Source of the DNA: Erythrocercus mccallii
Taxonomy: Eukaryota > Chordata > Aves > Passeriformes > Dicruridae
Length of the DNA stretch: 64,000 nt
Direction: 5' to 3'
Assembly (NCBI GenBank): GCA_013397435.1
Contig: VZRG01001635.1
Coordinates: forward strand, 103,140 to 167,139
Below, in pieces: positions 62,119 to 64,000 of this stretch. The notes beneath the pieces were generated by a model. The model saw only the letters and a list, made by a program, of their open reading frames with translations. It had not been told where the DNA came from and ran no database searches. A program made the position numbers and the translations under genes. The stretch's first letter is position 1, and every line of letters begins with the position of its first letter.

Positions 62119-64000
62119 GTTCATCTGGGATTCACAGCACAGGAAGAAGATGAGGACCCTTAAGAGAGGGAAAGCTGAATTGCTCTAAATGACTAACACA
62201 GGCTTTATTCTGCTATGATTTGTGTGGAAGATGATGGATAAGAAAAGTGATGTGTCAGGTATGTGGCCTGTAGTACTGTGCAGACATCTTTACCTTTGTC
62301 AAATGCAGAAATAAAAAAACACATAAAAAATTGGGGGGAAAAGGTCATATTAGTTGTGTGGCATGTAGTGTGCAAAGCTTGAATAGAATGCATAAGAAAA
62401 CTGACCAGCAAGAAAGGTAATTATTACATACCTAAACAAGGAGCACAAAGAAGAAAGCTTTGTTACACTCACGATATCTGGTGAACAAGAAAGGTGGAGC
62501 AACTTTATGGAACTGATTGTCAGGGAAAAAAGTAAATGCTAAAGCATTTTATGGGAAATTAAAGTTACACCCTGTGGTGAGAGAGACATGCAGTCAAAGA
62601 GGAATACCCATGTGTTATCATTTTGCAGCATAGCAGCAAAGTCTTTTTTGATCTCATTTGTCTTGTTAAATGTTTTGACTGACTGTATACATTGTCTTTA
62701 TATTCTGTAGGATACAGGTTAAGATTCTGCATGCTGTTTGTCAGATTTTAAGATGTAAAGCAATGCTCATCAAATTTTAAGATGTAAAGCAATGCTCTTG
62801 GAGGCTTAGCATCTTTGTTTAACTACAGCTGTGTTACAGTATGTATTTGAGAGTCTGACTGAATATTGCAAGGCTACATGCAAAGCAGATCTCCACTGAT
62901 GTGGCCTTTGATTAGTGGGGAAATGGAAAATAAAAATTTTGGAGCTGCAATGGTTTTATATTTATCATCAGAAACTATTAATAAAGAAAGATTGTCTCCT
63001 TGCTGTTCACAGGTACCAGCAGCAGGTTTTGGGAACCGTGCAAGCCATATCTGAGGACCTGGAATGTAACTATTACTTGGAAAGAAAACCAAAATTTTTG
63101 AACTTATGGGAATCTCTTATCATTTGGAGAAGATCCTAGAATTACTGCCATTCTTAGCCAGAAGGAGGTATTTCTGTGTGTATGCATATCAGCCAGTGTT
63201 CAAACCTCAGTATAAACAGAAATATGATTGTGACACTTTCTTGTAATGTTTTAGGTATGTGCTTCACTTTGCTTGAGCTACTGGCAATTCAAGGTGCTAA
63301 ATATTAATTCGTCAGGTGGTTGTTTCAAACAAATCTGTAACTCTGATGACAAAAAGGACACAAATGGCATTTAATATCTGTGATACTGCGGCATGAATGC
63401 TTTATAAAAGTAGATATAGAATAGAAGTATTGAATGCCATTGTTATGAACAGTTTAATCATGTCTGACCATGAAGCAAAATGTGAGCAGATGTGACTGGT
63501 CTCTCAGCTGATAGAAAATAGTGTAGTAATCTGAATTAGTAGTTATGCTGACTTGAAAGTTGATGTGATTTTTGATCCATGTTGGTCAATCTATTAAAAA
63601 TACATATATTTTTAATTTGTTAATGGAGGAGTAGTTGCCCTGTGACACAGATTACAGCAACCACCAAAAATGTTTATGAATGATGTGGTTCCAGGTGTTA
63701 CATACACAGTGGTGCTTAAAAGTTTGCAATTGCTTTCATAACAAATTCTGTGATCCGGTGTGCAGCCTGACCAACGTCCATGAGTAAATCACTGCCAGGC
63801 AGAACCAGGTGATGACTGCAAAGCAGGCAAGAGGTGTGCAAGCTCCACACCCAAGGAGATGAGTACTTGGCATTGGCAAGGGTGGCATCTGCATGGCCAC
63901 AGGCTGATGGTTTTCAGAAATTCAAGTAAGGCCCTTGGCTGTTTGCTTTTGGTAATCTCTTTGCCTCTGGGGTCTAAGTTTCTTAGACTCCTGTTTATGT
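62119..64000. other. Unique sequence, no gene recognised
   Basis: No gene is seen up to the window end. The last 250 bp are somewhat GC-richer. Minus- and plus-strand frames at 62866-63139 overlap each other and show no family resemblance. Confidence 0.5.
62745..62797. repeat. Tandem duplication, 29-bp period
   Basis: ATTTTAAGATGTAAAGCAAT followed by GCTC occurs at 62745-62768 and again at 62774-62797 without mismatch, the copies being offset by 29 bp. It is a small local duplication in otherwise single-copy sequence. Confidence 0.85.

Overview
This window looks like non-coding nuclear DNA from a bird, most likely a passerine. Three sequence observations support that. There is a CR1 LINE 3' end at about 31.05-31.21 kb. 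A tRNA-Ile-derived SINE with a CR1-type tail lies at about 25.44-25.59 kb, with the architecture of TguSINE1, the family first named from zebra finch. There are also several LTRs of avian endogenous-retrovirus type, with primer-binding-site remnants resembling tRNA-Leu and tRNA-Lys. Interspersed repeats are sparse, base composition is AT-rich, and there are two assembly gaps (3586-4075 and 40837-41597), all consistent with a draft avian assembly.

I found no host gene I can support. Every open frame is short (about 130 codons or fewer once frames running through N are discounted). None shows a recognisable domain, a convincing splice context or the start of a known protein, and no tRNA, rRNA or other structured RNA gene was recognised. 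The simplest reading is a gene desert or a large intron; the sequence alone does not say which.

Layout: 1-3.45 kb is AT-rich unique sequence. A minus-strand LTR interrupted by a gap spans 3.46-4.16 kb. An ancient CR1 fragment sits at 10.65-10.75 kb. A locally GC-rich but CpG-poor patch lies at 15.9-16.16 kb and a strongly G+T-biased tract at 19.2-19.46 kb. A cluster of mobile elements runs from 24.0 to 25.6 kb: an ERVL-like LTR with an adjacent PBS, a second candidate LTR, and the SINE. The CR1 3' end is at 31.05-31.21 kb. GC-rich sequence with a short tandem repeat runs into the second gap at 40.8 kb. A solo LTR with TATA box and poly(A) signal is at 50.44-50.93 kb, and a perfect 66-bp tandem duplication at 53.65-53.78 kb.

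The most structured region is 60.58-62.12 kb. There an older minus-strand class II (ERVK-like) LTR, its tRNA-Lys-like primer-binding site and a decayed gag-like reading frame are interrupted by a younger solo LTR of 618 bp, flanked by perfect 6-bp target-site duplications (CTTAAA).

No gene system or cooperative pathway is visible. What the window records is a history of retroelement insertion, deletion and nesting.
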